In this document: positions 4,766-5,412 of the stretch, in pieces
How positions within the stretch are numbered: the stretch's first letter is position 1
Layout of the letters: the number at the start of each line of letters is the position of its first letter
The notes under the pieces: generated by a model
Seen by the model: the letters and a program-made list of their open reading frames with translations, nothing else
Told to the model about the DNA's origin: nothing
Databases searched by the model: none
From: Betaproteobacteria bacterium RIFCSPLOWO2_02_FULL_62_17
GTDB lineage: Bacteria; Pseudomonadota; Gammaproteobacteria; Burkholderiales; SG8-39
Direction of reading: 5' to 3'
NCBI GenBank assembly: GCA_001770355.1
Contig: MEQV01000159.1
Coordinates: 1-5,412, forward strand
DNA: 5,412 bases
Position numbers and translations under genes: made by a program

Positions 4766-5412
4766 TTATTGCAGCGTGATCTTGCCTTTCTCAATGATCT
4801 CGCGGTAACGCGCCGACTCCGCCTTGATGAACGCCGCGGTTTCGGCCGGCGTCATGCCCACCGCTGCGTGACCCAGGCCGGCAAAGCGTTTGCGCACCTC
4901 CGGCTCGGCCAGCACGGCGCGCACCTCGGCGGCGAGCCGATCGATGATGCGCGCGGGCGTGCCGCGCGGCGCCGCCATTGCCCACCAGTTGGTGCCGGTC
5001 AGTTGCGGAAAGCCCGCTTCCACCATGGTCGGGACCTCGGGCAATTCGGCCATGCGCTCTTTGGCCATCACGGCGAGAGCGCGCAGTTTGCCGGCCTTCA
5101 GTTGCGCGACCACGCCGCTCAAGCCCGGAAAGGCGACCTGCAGGTCATTGGCAAGCAGCGCCTGCACCATGGGGGCGACGCCCTTGTAGGCGATGTAGAC
5201 CATCGAGTTGCCGGTGAACTGCGACAGCGCCGCCCCGGTCAGATGCGTCGGTGAGCCGGAATTGGGCGCGCCGTAATTGAACTTGCCGGGATTGGCGCGC
5301 AGGTGGATGATCAGTTCGGCCAGCGTGCGCGCCGGCACGGCCGGGTTGACGATCGCCAGCAGCGGGGCATCGGCAATCATCGTTATCGGCTCGTAGGCGG
5401 TGAAGGGATCGA
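4766..5412 (-). CDS. Bug/TctC-type periplasmic solute-binding protein (5' partial)
   Basis: The frame is open through the right edge (DPFTAYEPITMIADAPLLAIVNP reads across the ATG at 5380, so that ATG is internal). What remains is the last 214-215 residues of a protein usually about 320-330 aa long; the missing part would hold the signal peptide. The fragment follows the Bug family closely: the LAIVNPAVPARTLAELI stretch, the KFNYGAPNSGSPTHL ligand-pocket segment, YKGVAPMVQALLANDLQVAF, then AGKLRALAVMAKERMAELPEVPTMVEAG, a Trp-containing APRGTPARIIDRL segment and the family-like end ...KITLQ before TAA. Such proteins bind carboxylates or related small molecules in the periplasm, some serving TctAB transporters and many having no transporter gene nearby. 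The ligand cannot be told from this fragment. It converges on the 446-aa permease and so is not in its operon. Confidence 0.93.
   Translation of the reverse strand, partial: DPFTAYEPITMIADAPLLAIVNPAVPARTLAELIIHLRANPGKFNYGAPNSGSPTHLTGAALSQFTGNSMVYIAYKGVAPMVQALLANDLQVAFPGLSGVVAQLKAGKLRALAVMAKERMAELPEVPTMVEAGFPQLTGTNWWAMAAPRGTPARIIDRLAAEVRAVLAEPEVRKRFAGLGHAAVGMTPAETAAFIKAESARYREIIEKGKITLQ

Overview
This 5.4-kb window comes from a GC-rich (roughly 60% by eye) Gram-negative bacterium. A Bug/TctC-type solute receptor fragment, UspA-type stress proteins and ArsB/NhaD-type permeases together suggest a betaproteobacterium, probably of environmental origin. That placement is inferred from gene content, not from a marker gene.

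Layout, left to right. 1-570 (+): C-terminal half of a Na+/Ca2+ exchanger (CaCA) family membrane protein, cut by the left edge. 571-698: convergent gap with one imperfect inverted repeat and no clear terminator. 699-1124 (-): single-domain universal stress protein (USP-1) with an intact ATP-binding signature. 1125-1336: 212-bp spacer holding a near-perfect FNR/Anr-type box at about the right distance from a plausible -10 for an oxygen-regulated class II promoter. 1337-1780 (-): second universal stress protein (USP-2) with a degenerate ATP-binding signature. 1808-3127 (-): 439-aa ArsB/NhaD-like (ion transporter superfamily) permease, 27 nt upstream of USP-2 and probably co-transcribed with it. 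3128-3388: 261-bp divergent control region with candidate promoters for both directions, a GC-rich hairpin and a cluster of CCGAA/TTCGG half-sites. 3389-4729 (+): 446-aa NhaD-like permease with an N-terminal signal peptide. 4730-4765: short convergent gap with a hairpin. 4766-5412 (-): C-terminal two thirds of a Bug/TctC-type periplasmic solute-binding protein, cut by the right edge.

Taken together, the central part looks like an ion-homeostasis and stress locus: two distantly related cation/anion permeases transcribed divergently, one coupled to a small stress protein, a second stress protein with its own probable anaerobic promoter, and a CaCA exchanger alongside. The Bug-family gene at the right is on the opposite strand to its neighbour and probably belongs to a separate unit.

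I see no CRISPR array, insertion sequence, tRNA, rRNA or phage signature. No clearly new multi-gene system is evident. The observations most worth a second look are the FNR-type box before USP-1, the permease-USP-2 operon, the structured divergent region, and the substituted signature residues in USP-2 and in the 439-aa permease.
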